DNA from: Halocatena halophila
GTDB taxonomy: Archaea; Halobacteriota; Halobacteria; Halobacteriales; Haloarculaceae
Direction: 5' to 3'
Length of the DNA: 64,000 nucleotides
Assembly: GCA_027563145.1 (NCBI GenBank)
Contig: CP071306.1
Coordinates: forward strand, 2,108,001-2,172,000
Below the pieces are notes generated by a model. The model did not search any database. It saw only the letters and a program-made list of their open reading frames with translations, and was not told the DNA's origin. Numbering within the stretch: position 1 is the stretch's first letter; each line of letters opens with the position of its first letter. Shown in pieces: positions 17,377 through 26,295 of the stretch. The translations under genes were made by a program, and so were the position numbers.

Positions 17377-18188
17377 CAGTACGCCTCCGGATCGAGTTCG
17401 AATATAAGTTCACCGCCTGAAAATGCGCGCACAAGCCCATCGCTTTCCGATAAGACGATTGCTATTGAGTTGGTCTCTCTCGTGATCGCACCAGCAGCCA
17501 TGTGTCTCGTTCCGAGTCCCTTGGGAATGTCCACCCCTTCTGTCGCCGGTTCGAGATACCGGTATGCCGAGACGATCTTGCCAGAATCGGAGATCACGAA
17601 CGCGCCGTCCAGGCGGGAAAACTCTTTGAGCATCACGTCAACGATCGGATCTCCGACGTGGACGTGTGATTTTTCGAATGGATTGTACGAAAGCGAGCGA
17701 GATTTGTTCATCACCTTGCCCGCGTCGCCAACAACGAACAACGCTCCCACCGGCTTTCCTTTCTGGCCTTTCTTGCCGAGTCCGATCACGACTTCGAGGA
17801 CGGCCCGAATCACGGACGGTTCGGCCCGCGAATTGACGAACAGATCGTAAATCCCGGTCTGAGAGAATTCGCCCGCACGGACGCGCGTAAACGAATCCAG
17901 TCCATCGTCGAACAGGCGCAGTGCACAGAGCACCATCGTTCCGGTGTCGATGAGTTCCTGGTCAATACCGCCTTCCAGTGCGAACCTGATCTGCTCTCTG
18001 ACATCCGTAAACTGCAGTGGAAGCTCAATGAACAACTCGGCACCAACAGCGTTCTCGGTGTCCACAACGACAACCGGCACGTCAACGGTGGCACGAATCT
18101 CCTCGAAGTTCGCCCCGCTCGGGGAGAACACGAACAACGCATCGACATCGGCGACAAGATCCGCCACGATCCCCCCCACTCCAGACAT
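17376..18188 (-). CDS. dacZ: diadenylate cyclase DacZ (c-di-AMP synthase)
   Basis: The 270-residue protein has an N-terminal regulatory domain (about 1-115) and a C-terminal DAC domain (about 125-265) with the catalytic LDGAFVISDSG and GTRHMAAGAITRET. The second motif reads RHM where bacterial DisA has RHR. In Haloferax, DacZ makes c-di-AMP from two ATP and its level must be tightly held during salt stress. Coupling to an MscS channel gene fits a role in osmoregulation. The ATG at 18188 has only a short upstream gap. Confidence 0.9.
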   Translation of the reverse strand: MSGVGGIVADLVADVDALFVFSPSGANFEEIRATVDVPVVVVDTENAVGAELFIELPLQFTDVREQIRFALEGGIDQELIDTGTMVLCALRLFDDGLDSFTRVRAGEFSQTGIYDLFVNSRAEPSVIRAVLEVVIGLGKKGQKGKPVGALFVVGDAGKVMNKSRSLSYNPFEKSHVHVGDPIVDVMLKEFSRLDGAFVISDSGKIVSAYRYLEPATEGVDIPKGLGTRHMAAGAITRETNSIAIVLSESDGLVRAFSGGELIFELDPEAY

Positions 18189-18259
18189 ACTATTCTCTAC
18201 TGTTGTTGGAGGCCCGACACAGGAAAACCTTTCCGGCCGTCAATAGCAAGCCCCACTGC

Positions 18260-19654
18260 TCATTTGGAGAGCGCTGCCGTTGCCTCCCGAAGCAGGCCAT
18301 CGAGCAGTTCTGGGGTCGTGGGGTGATACGCCCGATCAGGAATCTCACGGCAGTCTAACTCCATCTCGATGATCACCTGCATCGTTTTTGCCATCACGTC
18401 TGCGTGGTAGTGGAGTCCCTGATAGCCGAGGACGGTGCCGTCAGTGCCCACGATGAGCCGAGCATATCCCAAAGGAACGGCTTTCGTTTTGAACACGCCG
18501 TCATCGCTTGCGTCGCGATCAACCGTGTGGTGATCGATTCCGGCGGCCGTCGCCGACCGTTCCGTGTGCCCGACGCGAACCGCCGGGTAGACGCCGACGC
18601 CGGCGAACACGACGAGATGGGTGGTGTTTTCGTACGGTAGTGGCGTCTCCCCACGGTCGATCCGCTGGATGTTTTCGGCGGCAATTGCTCCTTGTTCTTT
18701 GGCCACGTGGAGAATCGGCTCCCGGTTGTTGGCGTCCCCGATGATGAACGTCCGATCGTCATCTCGGGCCTGCATTGTGGGTTTCACCCACTCTCCGATG
18801 GGATCGACCTCGGTCGTTTCGAGGCCGAGCCCAGAGAGTGCTGGTCGTCGTCCGGTAAAAACGAACAGCTCCGCCGCGCGGATATCGCGCTCGCCGTCGT
18901 CGTCAGCGATCGTCACCGCAACTCCATCGCCGTCTCGTTCGACAGATTGTTCGGTCGTGTTCGTCAGAATCTCGATATCGAACTGCTCACGGTAGATGTC
19001 GAGTAACTCCTCGCCAAACTCCGGATCGAACGCGTCCAGTGGACGGTCGTCGTGTTCGATCACGGTAACGTCCATCTCCGCGGCCGTCGCCAGATACGCT
19101 GCGAGTTCGATCCCCACGAAGCCAAAGCCCATCACAATCGCTGACGCTCCGAATGACGTGCTATCGAGCACGTCGGCACTCGTTCGGTAGGGAACCGAAT
19201 CGATCCCGGGAAGGTCCGGAATATTCGGGGTCGATCCGGTGGCAACCACCGCGTAGTCGGCACTAATCTCCGTATCATCAACTCGAACGGTCCGGTCGTC
19301 GATGAAGCGAGCCGTGTCGTGAATGAACGAAACGTTTGGCCGTTCTGTGAGCTCCTCGATCGTCGATCTGCGATGGGCAGCAAACGAGTGGATATGCTCG
19401 TCTTTCGTTGCGACGGTCGCCTCCAGGTCGACATCCGGCGACCGCCCGGTCAGTCTGTGGTCATCTGTTACCTGAAACTGATGGGCACCGGCAGAGAGCA
19501 GTTCCTTGGAGGGCATACACCCACGGAGAATACAGAGTCCACCGCCGGGATCGCCGTCATCGATAAGCGTGAGATCATAGCCTGCATCGGCCAGCGTCTG
19601 TGCCACAACAACGCCAGCGCTGCCGTACGCTCCAACGACGAGTACGTGCGTCAC
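18260..19654 (-). CDS. dihydrolipoamide dehydrogenase-like FAD disulfide oxidoreductase
   Basis: This is a class I pyridine nucleotide-disulfide oxidoreductase of 464 residues. It has an N-terminal FAD motif (VVGAYGSAGVVVAQ, a GxxGxxG variant), the redox pair in GGLCILRGCMPSKELL (C-x4-C), a second Rossmann motif (IVMGFGFVGIELAAYLA), FIIGDANN, and a C-terminal HPTTPE with the catalytic His-Glu. All catalytic parts are present, but there are no lipoyl or decarboxylase genes nearby, so the substrate is uncertain. A GTG at 19654 is chosen, with an A-rich promoter (AAAACCTAAG) about 30 bases upstream; an ATG at 19675 is possible. Confidence 0.85.
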   Translation of the reverse strand: MTHVLVVGAYGSAGVVVAQTLADAGYDLTLIDDGDPGGGLCILRGCMPSKELLSAGAHQFQVTDDHRLTGRSPDVDLEATVATKDEHIHSFAAHRRSTIEELTERPNVSFIHDTARFIDDRTVRVDDTEISADYAVVATGSTPNIPDLPGIDSVPYRTSADVLDSTSFGASAIVMGFGFVGIELAAYLATAAEMDVTVIEHDDRPLDAFDPEFGEELLDIYREQFDIEILTNTTEQSVERDGDGVAVTIADDDGERDIRAAELFVFTGRRPALSGLGLETTEVDPIGEWVKPTMQARDDDRTFIIGDANNREPILHVAKEQGAIAAENIQRIDRGETPLPYENTTHLVVFAGVGVYPAVRVGHTERSATAAGIDHHTVDRDASDDGVFKTKAVPLGYARLIVGTDGTVLGYQGLHYHADVMAKTMQVIIEMELDCREIPDRAYHPTTPELLDGLLREATAALSK

Positions 19655-19696
19655 GAAAAGCAGAGGAACTGCCAACCGCTTAGGTTTTTCTGTGGG

Positions 19697-19855
19697 TCAC
19701 ACCTGAGAACGGATCTCCACGGACGCGTCGGACTGCACCCACGCGCGGTGATTGGCTGGATCGTAGATCACTACGTCACCCTCCTCGAGTTCGAGGACGA
19801 TACACTCGCTGTCGGGACCTCCGTCGTTCGGGCTGTCAAATGATCGTGTGCTCAT
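19697..19855 (-). CDS. small acidic protein, DUF7331-like
   Basis: The 52-residue protein begins MSTRSFDSPNDGGPDSE and continues CIVLELEEGDVVIYDPANHR, a likely single beta-sheet unit. From memory similar short proteins are widespread in haloarchaea (DUF7331) with no known role. The ATG at 19855 is preferred by family length; an in-frame ATG at 19891 is possible. The TATA-like TTTATATTA lies at about 19906-19914 and a palindrome lies further upstream (19945-19965). Confidence 0.7.
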   Translation of the reverse strand: MSTRSFDSPNDGGPDSECIVLELEEGDVVIYDPANHRAWVQSDASVEIRSQV

Positions 19856-19944
19856 TTTCCTGTCGTGCCGGCCGGATTGATTCCATGTCATAGTATACCA
19901 CAAGATAATATAAACTTTCAGTATCCGGAAGGTTAATGGGGGTA

Positions 19945-19965
19945 TAATGTTAATTGATAACATTA
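19945..19965. promoter_or_regulatory. 8-bp inverted repeat upstream of the DUF7331-like gene
   Basis: TAATGTTA and TAACATTA form a perfect inverted repeat around a 5-base spacer (ATTGA). It lies about 30 bases upstream of the probable TATA box of the gene at 19855, where archaeal activators often bind. It may be an operator, although A+T-rich palindromes also arise by chance. Confidence 0.35.
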
Positions 19966-20059
19966 CACAAGTTAACAGTAATCGTAGCAATCGAAAATAC
20001 AACGAAAACAAACTGGGAACTACTTTCTTCGCCGATCGTCCAGAATCAATTGGAGCGCG

Positions 20060-20233
20060 CTAGGCAGAAATGCCTGCGTCCGATTCGATCTCACCGATCT
20101 TGACGAAGCCATAGTCACAGTCGGTGCACGACCATTTCGTTTTTTCGCCCAGTTGTACGAGCGTGCTCGCAGTCCGGTAGAACGTGGTTACGCTGGCGCA
20201 CTCGGGGCAGGTATGTTCGATTTCCAGGCTCAT
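20060..20233 (-). CDS. small zinc-ribbon protein
   Basis: The 57-residue protein has CPEC (residues 9-12) and CTDC (36-39), each followed by polar residues, as in a zinc ribbon. It begins MSLEIEHTCPECASVTTF and continues KWSCTDCDYGFVKIG. It resembles a conserved haloarchaeal zinc-ribbon family without assigned function. The ATG at 20233 is preferred to 20281 because the first zinc knuckle then lies near the N-terminus as in related proteins. Confidence 0.8.
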   Translation of the reverse strand: MSLEIEHTCPECASVTTFYRTASTLVQLGEKTKWSCTDCDYGFVKIGEIESDAGISA

Positions 20234-20348
20234 ACCCCGGGTTGGCTTGCCTGTCACTTTACTGTTTTGAAGGGGGTGCAACTGGATCTCGAGCGTCCGT
20301 CACTGAAGCGTCGTGTTTTTCCTGATTCGGGTCGTTGGTACGTTATCG

Positions 20349-21599
20349 ATGGCCCGCTATCACATCGAGACGTACGGCTGTACGGCTAACCGGGGTGAGA
20401 GCCGCCAGATCGAGCGCATGCTCAGAGACGGCGGTCACCGTCCGGCTGACGGTCCGGACGACGCCGACGTTTCGATTCTCAACACGTGTACCGTCGTCGA
20501 GAAGACCGAGCGGAACATGCTTTCGCGGGCCAAAGAGCTGTCGGACAAATCCGCTGATCTGGTCGTCACGGGCTGTATGGCGCTTGCACAGGGAGAACTG
20601 TTCGAATCGGCAGATCTCAATGCGGACGTGCTTCACTGGGATGTGGTTCCCGAGGCGATCCGTAACGGTGAGTGTCCGACGACGACGCCCGACACCGAGC
20701 CCGTGCTCGATGGTGTAATCGGTATTCTTCCCATCGCTCGTGGCTGTATGAGCGACTGTTCGTACTGCATCACCAAGCACGCGACTGGAAAGATCGACAG
20801 CCCCCCGATCGAGGAAAACGTCGAAAAGGCCCGCGCTCTGGTTCATGCCGGGGCGAAAGAGCTCAGAATTACTGGCCAGGACACCGGCGTTTACGGCTGG
20901 GACACCGGCGAGCGATCACTCCACCGGCTGCTAGAGGAAATCTGTGCGATCGAGGGCGAGTTCAGGGTCCGTGTCGGGATGGCCAATCCCAAGGGTCTCC
21001 ACGGTATTCGCGAGGAACTGGCGACCGTGTTCGCCGAAAACGAGAAGTTGTACAACTTCATCCACGCGCCAGTGCAGTCGGGATCGAACGACGTGCTCGG
21101 CGATATGCGCCGCCAGCACCAGGTCGAGGAGTTTCTCGAAGTGGTCGAAACGTTCGACGATATGCTCGAGTACTGGACGCTCTCGACGGATTTCATCGTC
21201 GGCTTTCCGAGTGAAACCGACGCTGATTTCAGACAGAGCCTTGCGCTCATGGGTGAAACGCACCCCGAGAAGATCAACGTCACCCGGTTTTCGAAACGTC
21301 CCGGGACGGACGCCGCCGACCTCAATGGGCTCGGTGGGACCATCAAAAAAGAGCGCTCAAAGGAGATGGTCGAGAAGAAAATGGGCATCGTCAGCGGTGC
21401 CTACGAGTCGATGGTGGGAGAAACCCACGAGGTACTCGTCGTCGAACCGGGCACCGGCGATTCGGTCAAATGCTACGACGAGGCCTATCGACAGGTGATC
21501 ATCACGAACGCCAGCGATCACGGAATTGAGCCTGGAGAGTTCTGCACCGTCGAAATCACGGGTGCAGAGCGCGTGTACTGCTTTGGCGAACCGGTCTAG
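20349..21599 (+). CDS. tRNA (t6A37) methylthiotransferase, MiaB/e-MtaB family
   Basis: The 416-residue protein has three domains: an N-terminal UPF0004 domain (1-125) with cluster cysteines in ETYGCTANRGE, LNTCTV and TGCMA; a radical SAM core with ARGCMSDCSYCITKHA (C-x3-C-x2-C); and a C-terminal TRAM domain (about 355-416). It converts t6A37 to ms2t6A37 in tRNAs reading ANN codons, using two [4Fe-4S] clusters and SAM. The ATG at 20349 (MARYHIETYGC) is the family start. It shares a CTAG stop overlap with the CDF gene. Confidence 0.92.
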   Translation: MARYHIETYGCTANRGESRQIERMLRDGGHRPADGPDDADVSILNTCTVVEKTERNMLSRAKELSDKSADLVVTGCMALAQGELFESADLNADVLHWDVVPEAIRNGECPTTTPDTEPVLDGVIGILPIARGCMSDCSYCITKHATGKIDSPPIEENVEKARALVHAGAKELRITGQDTGVYGWDTGERSLHRLLEEICAIEGEFRVRVGMANPKGLHGIREELATVFAENEKLYNFIHAPVQSGSNDVLGDMRRQHQVEEFLEVVETFDDMLEYWTLSTDFIVGFPSETDADFRQSLALMGETHPEKINVTRFSKRPGTDAADLNGLGGTIKKERSKEMVEKKMGIVSGAYESMVGETHEVLVVEPGTGDSVKCYDEAYRQVIITNASDHGIEPGEFCTVEITGAERVYCFGEPV

Positions 21600-22486
21600 G
21601 ACTCCTGTTCGTCTTTCCACTCGCCGAGCTCTTTCGGATCGAGATGAACGAACACGTCGTCGATTTCGGGGATTTCCCGGATCGACGTGACGACATCGGT
21701 TTCAATTTCGTGCGCATCGAACAGCGAGCGCTCGCCTTCTATTTCGAGGTGGAGGCTCACGTCGATTTCGGGACCGACATAATGAGGAACCACGTCGTGA
21801 ACGCCGTTTACATCAGGGTGGGAAAGTGCTCGCTCAACGATCTCCGCCTGGAGGTCCTCTGGGGGAGCGCCACCAACCAGATAGCCGAAGTTGTCGATCA
21901 CGATCTCCAGCCCGGTGTAGATGATGCCGATGGAGACGAGCCCCCCAGCGATCGGATCGAGAAATGGATAGCCGGCAACACCACCGATGACACCAACCAG
22001 TGCCGCCCCGGCGGTCAACACGTCAGCACGATTGTCGAGTGCGGTGGCCTCGATTGCCGGTGAGTGGTAGGTCTTGCTCATCCGGAGACAGTATCGATAC
22101 AACAGAAATTTGATGATTGCTGCACCACCCAGCACTCCGATCGCTGCGGTGCCACCGACTGCGGCGTGTCCCTCGAGGATCGATCGGATCGCGTTGGCCA
22201 ATACGGCAAGGCCTGCTCCGATGATGCCGATCGCAACGAACAGCGAGACGAACGGTTCGATTCGCTCGTGGCCGTGGGGATGGTCGAAGTCCGGTGGCTG
22301 GGTTGTCACGTACAGCCCCCCGACGACCACGATGCTGTAGACGGCATCGGCGACGCTGTTGACCGCTTCCGAGCCCACAGCGATCGACCCCGTGGCGAGA
22401 TAGACACCACCTTTTGCCAGCGCCAGCACGAGATTCACCGCCAACACCATCAGTCCGACGCGACGCAGGGCGGCGGCCCTGTTCAT
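21596..22486 (-). CDS. cation diffusion facilitator, possible Mn(II) exporter
   Basis: The 296-residue CDF protein has six membrane helices (about 10-200) and a cytoplasmic C-terminal domain (about 210-290) with HPDVNGVHDVVPHYVGP. The membrane metal site reads N43-x3-D47 in helix 2 (NSVAD) and D151-x3-D155 in helix 5 (DNRAD). This Asn-Asp-Asp-Asp set is reported for the Mn exporter MntE of Streptococcus, whereas zinc exporters usually have His in one position. Manganese export is thus an inference from residues only. A His-rich loop (DFDHPHGHER) follows helix 2. Confidence 0.88.
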   Translation of the reverse strand: MNRAAALRRVGLMVLAVNLVLALAKGGVYLATGSIAVGSEAVNSVADAVYSIVVVGGLYVTTQPPDFDHPHGHERIEPFVSLFVAIGIIGAGLAVLANAIRSILEGHAAVGGTAAIGVLGGAAIIKFLLYRYCLRMSKTYHSPAIEATALDNRADVLTAGAALVGVIGGVAGYPFLDPIAGGLVSIGIIYTGLEIVIDNFGYLVGGAPPEDLQAEIVERALSHPDVNGVHDVVPHYVGPEIDVSLHLEIEGERSLFDAHEIETDVVTSIREIPEIDDVFVHLDPKELGEWKDEQES

Positions 22487-22510
22487 CGGTTTCTGGTCTG
22501 ATTCATCGGG

Positions 22511-23044
22511 TTACAACGTTAGTGTGACCGCGCCGGAGTCCGACTGTCTTGCACCATCCTGTGTCAGAAAGGCAGCGTGCAGTCGATCATACGTTTCAGA
22601 GAGCGCTTCGACGATCACTTTCGTCTCACCAATCACCGGCATGAAGTTCGTATCACCCTCCCACCGGGGAACGACGTGGGTGTGGAGATGATCACCGATC
22701 GACCCGCCTGCACCGGTCCCGAGATTTCGCCCCGTGTTGAAGCCGTCGGGATCAAACGCTCGATTGAGTGCCCGAACCGACCGCTGTTGAAGCAGTGCCT
22801 GCTCAAGCAATACAGCTTCCGAGACATCTGGCAGCGACCCAGTGTGCTCTCCGGGAATTACCATCAGATGGCCAGGGCTGTATGGATAATTGTTGAGCAA
22901 CACGTAGGCGTTCTCACTCCGTGCAACAACCCGGTTCTCTCGGTCAGTATCGTCCTCATCAAACGAACAGAACACACAGCCGCCGTTCTCCGTCTTCTCT
23001 CGCTCGACCCACTCGATACGCCACGGGGCGAACACCTGATCCAT
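22511..23044 (-). CDS. HIT-family nucleotide hydrolase/transferase
   Basis: The 177-residue protein has the histidine triad GDHLHTHVVPRW and a zinc pair CVFC near residue 23, the Ap4A phosphorylase/FHIT-like layout seen in actinobacteria and archaea. It probably acts on dinucleoside polyphosphates or nucleotidyl conjugates. The start MDQVFAPWRIEWVE at 23044 matches the family. It is 24 bases from the CDF start on the same strand and may form a pair with it. Confidence 0.88.
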   Translation of the reverse strand: MDQVFAPWRIEWVEREKTENGGCVFCSFDEDDTDRENRVVARSENAYVLLNNYPYSPGHLMVIPGEHTGSLPDVSEAVLLEQALLQQRSVRALNRAFDPDGFNTGRNLGTGAGGSIGDHLHTHVVPRWEGDTNFMPVIGETKVIVEALSETYDRLHAAFLTQDGARQSDSGAVTLTL

Positions 23045-23255
23045 GTGATTGGCATTTCGAGGGCGCTGCTACTAAGCGCGTTGGCCTGACGGTGCCACGT
23101 TCGTTTATTTAAATATATTGGGCGATCTGCAACTGTTTACGGATGAAACGGACTGAGAAACGGTTCTAAACGCTTTGAATCGTTCTCGAGCCGTTATGTA
23201 GAAAATCGACTCACGTATGGCGAATTTCGGCGTAAACGACCGCTAACGGAAGTGG

Positions 23256-23264
23256 GTTTTTATA
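23256..23264 (+). promoter_or_regulatory. TATA box of the DUF7835-like zinc-ribbon gene
   Basis: TTTTTATAC is centred about 29 bases before the ATG at 23290. The 245-base gap before this gene also holds TTTATTTAAATATATT at about 23104-23119, possibly a promoter for the HIT gene on the other strand. I see nothing else in the gap. Confidence 0.6.
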
Positions 23265-23289
23265 CTCTGCTGCAGGGTAGCAAGCGTTG

Positions 23290-23496
23290 ATGAAAGCCTC
23301 CAAGCAGCACGCCAAACACGCAGATATCCACGAACTCTGTGGTGACTGTGGGCGATCGACTCCACACGACGTTTCGGTGACGATTCTCACCGAGAGTTCG
23401 AAACAGGAGAACGCCCAGTTCTCTCGTGAGCCCTATCGGGTGAGCGTCTGTCAGATCTGTGGTTCTGAAACGTCGCTTCGGATGAACAACGCCTAG
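23290..23496 (+). CDS. small zinc-ribbon protein, DUF7835-like
   Basis: The 68-residue protein has a CGDCG pair (residues 18-22) and CQICG (56-60), a split zinc ribbon with a long charged insert. It begins MKASKQHAKHADIHELC. It fits a haloarchaeal putative zinc beta-ribbon family (DUF7835, from memory) of unknown role. The ATG at 23290 agrees with the TATA at 23256-23264. The stop is shared with trpG in a CTAG overlap. Confidence 0.8.
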   Translation: MKASKQHAKHADIHELCGDCGRSTPHDVSVTILTESSKQENAQFSREPYRVSVCQICGSETSLRMNNA

Positions 23497-24086
23497 AGTC
23501 GAGTCAAGAAGTTTCTGATCAACTGATGACCGCCACTTGAGAGAACGCTTTCTGGGTGAAACTGGACGCCTGCCAGCGGATACGTTTCGTGACGGACACC
23601 CATCACCAGCTCAGTGTCGTTGATTTCCGCAGCCGTCGTTGCGCTCACATCGAAACAGTCCGGGACGGAGCTGGCGACGAGTGAGTGATAGCGTCCACCA
23701 CGGATCGGCGATTCGAGCCCATCGAAGACGCCCTTGCTATCGTGGTCTATCTGGGCGGATTTGCCATGGACCGGAGCGGGTGCGTGATCGATCGATCCTC
23801 CGTAGGCGTACACTGCGGCTTCGAGACCGAGACAGATTCCAAGCGTTGGCACTGTTGGACTCAGTTCCTCAAGCACGGGAATCGTCACACCGACATCGCG
23901 CTCGTTTTTCGGATGTCCCGGTCCAGGACTGATCACGATACCGTCCGGATCGATTGATCGGAGTTGCTCGAGTGATGTCGTGTTCCGAACGACCGCGACG
24001 TCGGCGTGCTCGCTGCAGTACTCCACGAGATTGTACGTGAACGAATCGAAATTATCGATCACACAGATCGTTGGTTCGTCCCTCAT
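23493..24086 (-). CDS. trpG: anthranilate synthase component II (glutamine amidotransferase)
   Basis: The 197-residue class I glutaminase has NFDSFTYNLVEY, SPGPGHP, the nucleophile C85 in LGICLGLEA, and the His-Glu of VQFHPES. It hydrolyses glutamine to feed ammonia to TrpE. The residue after LGICLG is Leu-Glu rather than the common His-Gln, which I believe is normal for haloarchaeal TrpG. It is the last gene of the trpDFEG operon, and its ATG overlaps the trpE stop (ATGA). Confidence 0.93.
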   Translation of the reverse strand: MRDEPTICVIDNFDSFTYNLVEYCSEHADVAVVRNTTSLEQLRSIDPDGIVISPGPGHPKNERDVGVTIPVLEELSPTVPTLGICLGLEAAVYAYGGSIDHAPAPVHGKSAQIDHDSKGVFDGLESPIRGGRYHSLVASSVPDCFDVSATTAAEINDTELVMGVRHETYPLAGVQFHPESVLSSGGHQLIRNFLTRL

Positions 24087-25654
24087 GGTTCGGACCCGTC
24101 GATCGTTTCGAGTGCGGTGAGCACGGCATCCATTTTCTGTTCCGTTTCCGCGTATTCAGCGACTGGATCGCTGTCAGCAACGATTCCCGCGCCGGCCTGA
24201 ATCGTCACTCTGTCGGTGCCATCCGGCTGATGCGTGAGCTGGGCGGTTCGGATGACGATCGCCAGCTCTGCGTCACCGTTCCACGAGAAATACCCAAGTC
24301 CACCTGCGTAGACCCCTCGTGGTTCCGGTTCGAGCTCGTCGATGATCTCCATCGCTCGAATTTTCGGCGCGCCGGTCAGCGTTCCGGCTGGAAACGCAGC
24401 CCGTGTCGCATCGAACGCCGTCGCATCCGCTTGCATTGTCCCCGTCACCGTGCTTTCAATGTGCTGTACGTGGCTGTATTTGAATACGTTCATGAACTCC
24501 TCGACAGCCACGCTGCCGGACTGGCTCACCCGTCGGACATCGTTTCGCGCAAGATCGACGAGCATCGTGTGTTCTGCTCGCTCTTTGTCGTCTGCAAGCA
24601 TCTCGCCGGCCAGCTTTCGATCTTCGACGGGGCTGTCTCCTCGTTTGCACGTTCCCGCCAGTGGATAGATCGAGACAGTCGAATCATGAACCGAGACCAG
24701 CGTTTCCGGGCTTGCTCCAACGATCGTGCTGTCTCCATGGTCCAGCAGATACATGTACGGTGAGGGGTTGATCGATCGGAGCGTAGTGTACAGGGTGAGC
24801 GGATCGATATCGCCGGTGAGCTGTCTGGTTCGAGAGATCACGCCCTGATAGATATCGCCGTCGAGCACGTGCTGTTTGGCGGTTTCGACGGCTGATTCGT
24901 AGATGGACTGTTCGCCCACATCCAGCTGTGAAAGGTCACAGCTCCCATCTGGGAGTGAGGGCGACGACTCGAGCGTCGATCCAATCTCGCTCGCTCGCTC
25001 CTGGAGTTCGTCAAACACTGCAGCTGCGTTGTCTTCGGGGTGGAGCAGTGGCGTGAACACGAGTTCAACCTCGTCAGTCAGGTGATCGAACACGACCGTG
25101 GTGTCACAGAGCACGAACTGTGCGTCGGGGTGTGCACACTCTGGTCGGTCGTAATCGAGCTCGGAGAGGAACATGTCGTACACTGCTTCGTAGGCGAGCA
25201 CGCCGACAAGGCCGCCGTCGAGGCGCTGTCGTGGTCTATCAGGGAGCCCTGAGACGGTCACGTCGGGAAGCACTCCTTCGAGTCGCTCAAGCACGTCCGC
25301 ACCGGGTGGATCGGGGTCAAGCAGCCCAGCGTATCGTTCTTCGAGCAGTTCGACTGTCACGTCGGTTCCAGTGACGGTGACGACTGCGCCTGGCTCGGTA
25401 CCGACGAACGAAAATCGTGCGTGTCGGTCGTCGGTCCCTGTGGATGGGCTGAACGCTCCATTTGGGTCGCTTGAAGCGATTTTCTCCCCGCTTTCGAGCA
25501 AGAAGCCGTGCGAGCCCTGCTCGTTGAGCGCGGTGTACGCTTCAACAGCCGAACAATCGGTATCGAGAGACGTGGTTGTGTGAATAACAACCGGTTCGTC
25601 GTCAGCGGTGGCGCGTTCGACGAATGCAGACCGTGAGAGTGAAAGCGATGTCAC
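24083..25654 (-). CDS. trpE: anthranilate synthase component I
   Basis: The 523-residue chorismate-utilising enzyme has the C-terminal catalytic block (about 270-515) with IYPLAGTCKRG, AFPAGTLTGAPKIRAMEIID, GVYAGGLGYFSWNG and IQAGAGIVADSDP. It makes anthranilate from chorismate and ammonia. The N-terminal part holds the feedback-regulatory domain; a LLESG motif (about residue 54) resembles the tryptophan-binding LLES of other TrpE proteins, so feedback inhibition is likely. Start is a GTG at 25654 overlapping the trpF stop (GTGA); the longer upstream frame is an Arg-rich shadow. Confidence 0.93.
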   Translation of the reverse strand: MTSLSLSRSAFVERATADDEPVVIHTTTSLDTDCSAVEAYTALNEQGSHGFLLESGEKIASSDPNGAFSPSTGTDDRHARFSFVGTEPGAVVTVTGTDVTVELLEERYAGLLDPDPPGADVLERLEGVLPDVTVSGLPDRPRQRLDGGLVGVLAYEAVYDMFLSELDYDRPECAHPDAQFVLCDTTVVFDHLTDEVELVFTPLLHPEDNAAAVFDELQERASEIGSTLESSPSLPDGSCDLSQLDVGEQSIYESAVETAKQHVLDGDIYQGVISRTRQLTGDIDPLTLYTTLRSINPSPYMYLLDHGDSTIVGASPETLVSVHDSTVSIYPLAGTCKRGDSPVEDRKLAGEMLADDKERAEHTMLVDLARNDVRRVSQSGSVAVEEFMNVFKYSHVQHIESTVTGTMQADATAFDATRAAFPAGTLTGAPKIRAMEIIDELEPEPRGVYAGGLGYFSWNGDAELAIVIRTAQLTHQPDGTDRVTIQAGAGIVADSDPVAEYAETEQKMDAVLTALETIDGSEP

Positions 25655-26295
25655 GCACGCACCCCCACCGATCGCGCGGCCCTGATGAACGCGGTCACTG
25701 CGTTGGAACTTTTTCGTCCGCCGGTCTGTTCGACGCCGCTCGCGACATCGACACCGTACGGTTGAGTTTGTTCGATTGCGTCCGCCACGTTCTCTGGGGT
25801 CAGTCCTCCGGCGACGATCACCGGAGTGGTCGTTTCGGCCACACACGCACGCGTTTGGTCCCAGTCATGGGTCGTTCCCGTTCCACCAGCACCTGCGTCG
25901 TCCAGCGAGTCAACGAGCAGTCCATCGCAGCAGCCATCGTACTCGATTGCTCTGCTGGGAGCAACTGCTGCAAGTACGTCAGCCTCGGCTTTCTCGTGCA
26001 ACTCTCTCACAGCCGTGGATTCCAGTCCGTGGATCTGGATTGCATCAGCCCCAACGCGTTTGATGAGCGTGCGGGCGTTCCCAACGGTGTCGGCCATAGT
26101 AACCAGCACGGTCGAGACGAAGGGGGGCGTCGCATCTACCAACGACCGTGCGGTGACACAGTCGATCTCGCGTGGCGTCTCGACTGGCACGTCCACCAGC
26201 AGCCCGATCGCGTCCGCACCGGCCTCAACGGCGAGCTCCAGGTCGTCTCTGGTGGTTATTCCACAGATTTTCGTACGCACTGGCCCGCCGGTCAT
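25651..26295 (-). CDS. trpF: phosphoribosylanthranilate isomerase
   Basis: The 214-residue TIM barrel starts with TKICGITTRDDL (catalytic Cys), has IQIHGLE and IVAGGLTPENV, and ends in GVDVASGVE (phosphate loop and catalytic Asp). It performs the Amadori step of tryptophan synthesis. It overlaps trpD by four bases upstream (ATGA) and trpE downstream (GTGA), so the operon is translationally coupled throughout. Confidence 0.94.
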   Translation of the reverse strand: MTGGPVRTKICGITTRDDLELAVEAGADAIGLLVDVPVETPREIDCVTARSLVDATPPFVSTVLVTMADTVGNARTLIKRVGADAIQIHGLESTAVRELHEKAEADVLAAVAPSRAIEYDGCCDGLLVDSLDDAGAGGTGTTHDWDQTRACVAETTTPVIVAGGLTPENVADAIEQTQPYGVDVASGVEQTGGRKSSNAVTAFIRAARSVGVRA

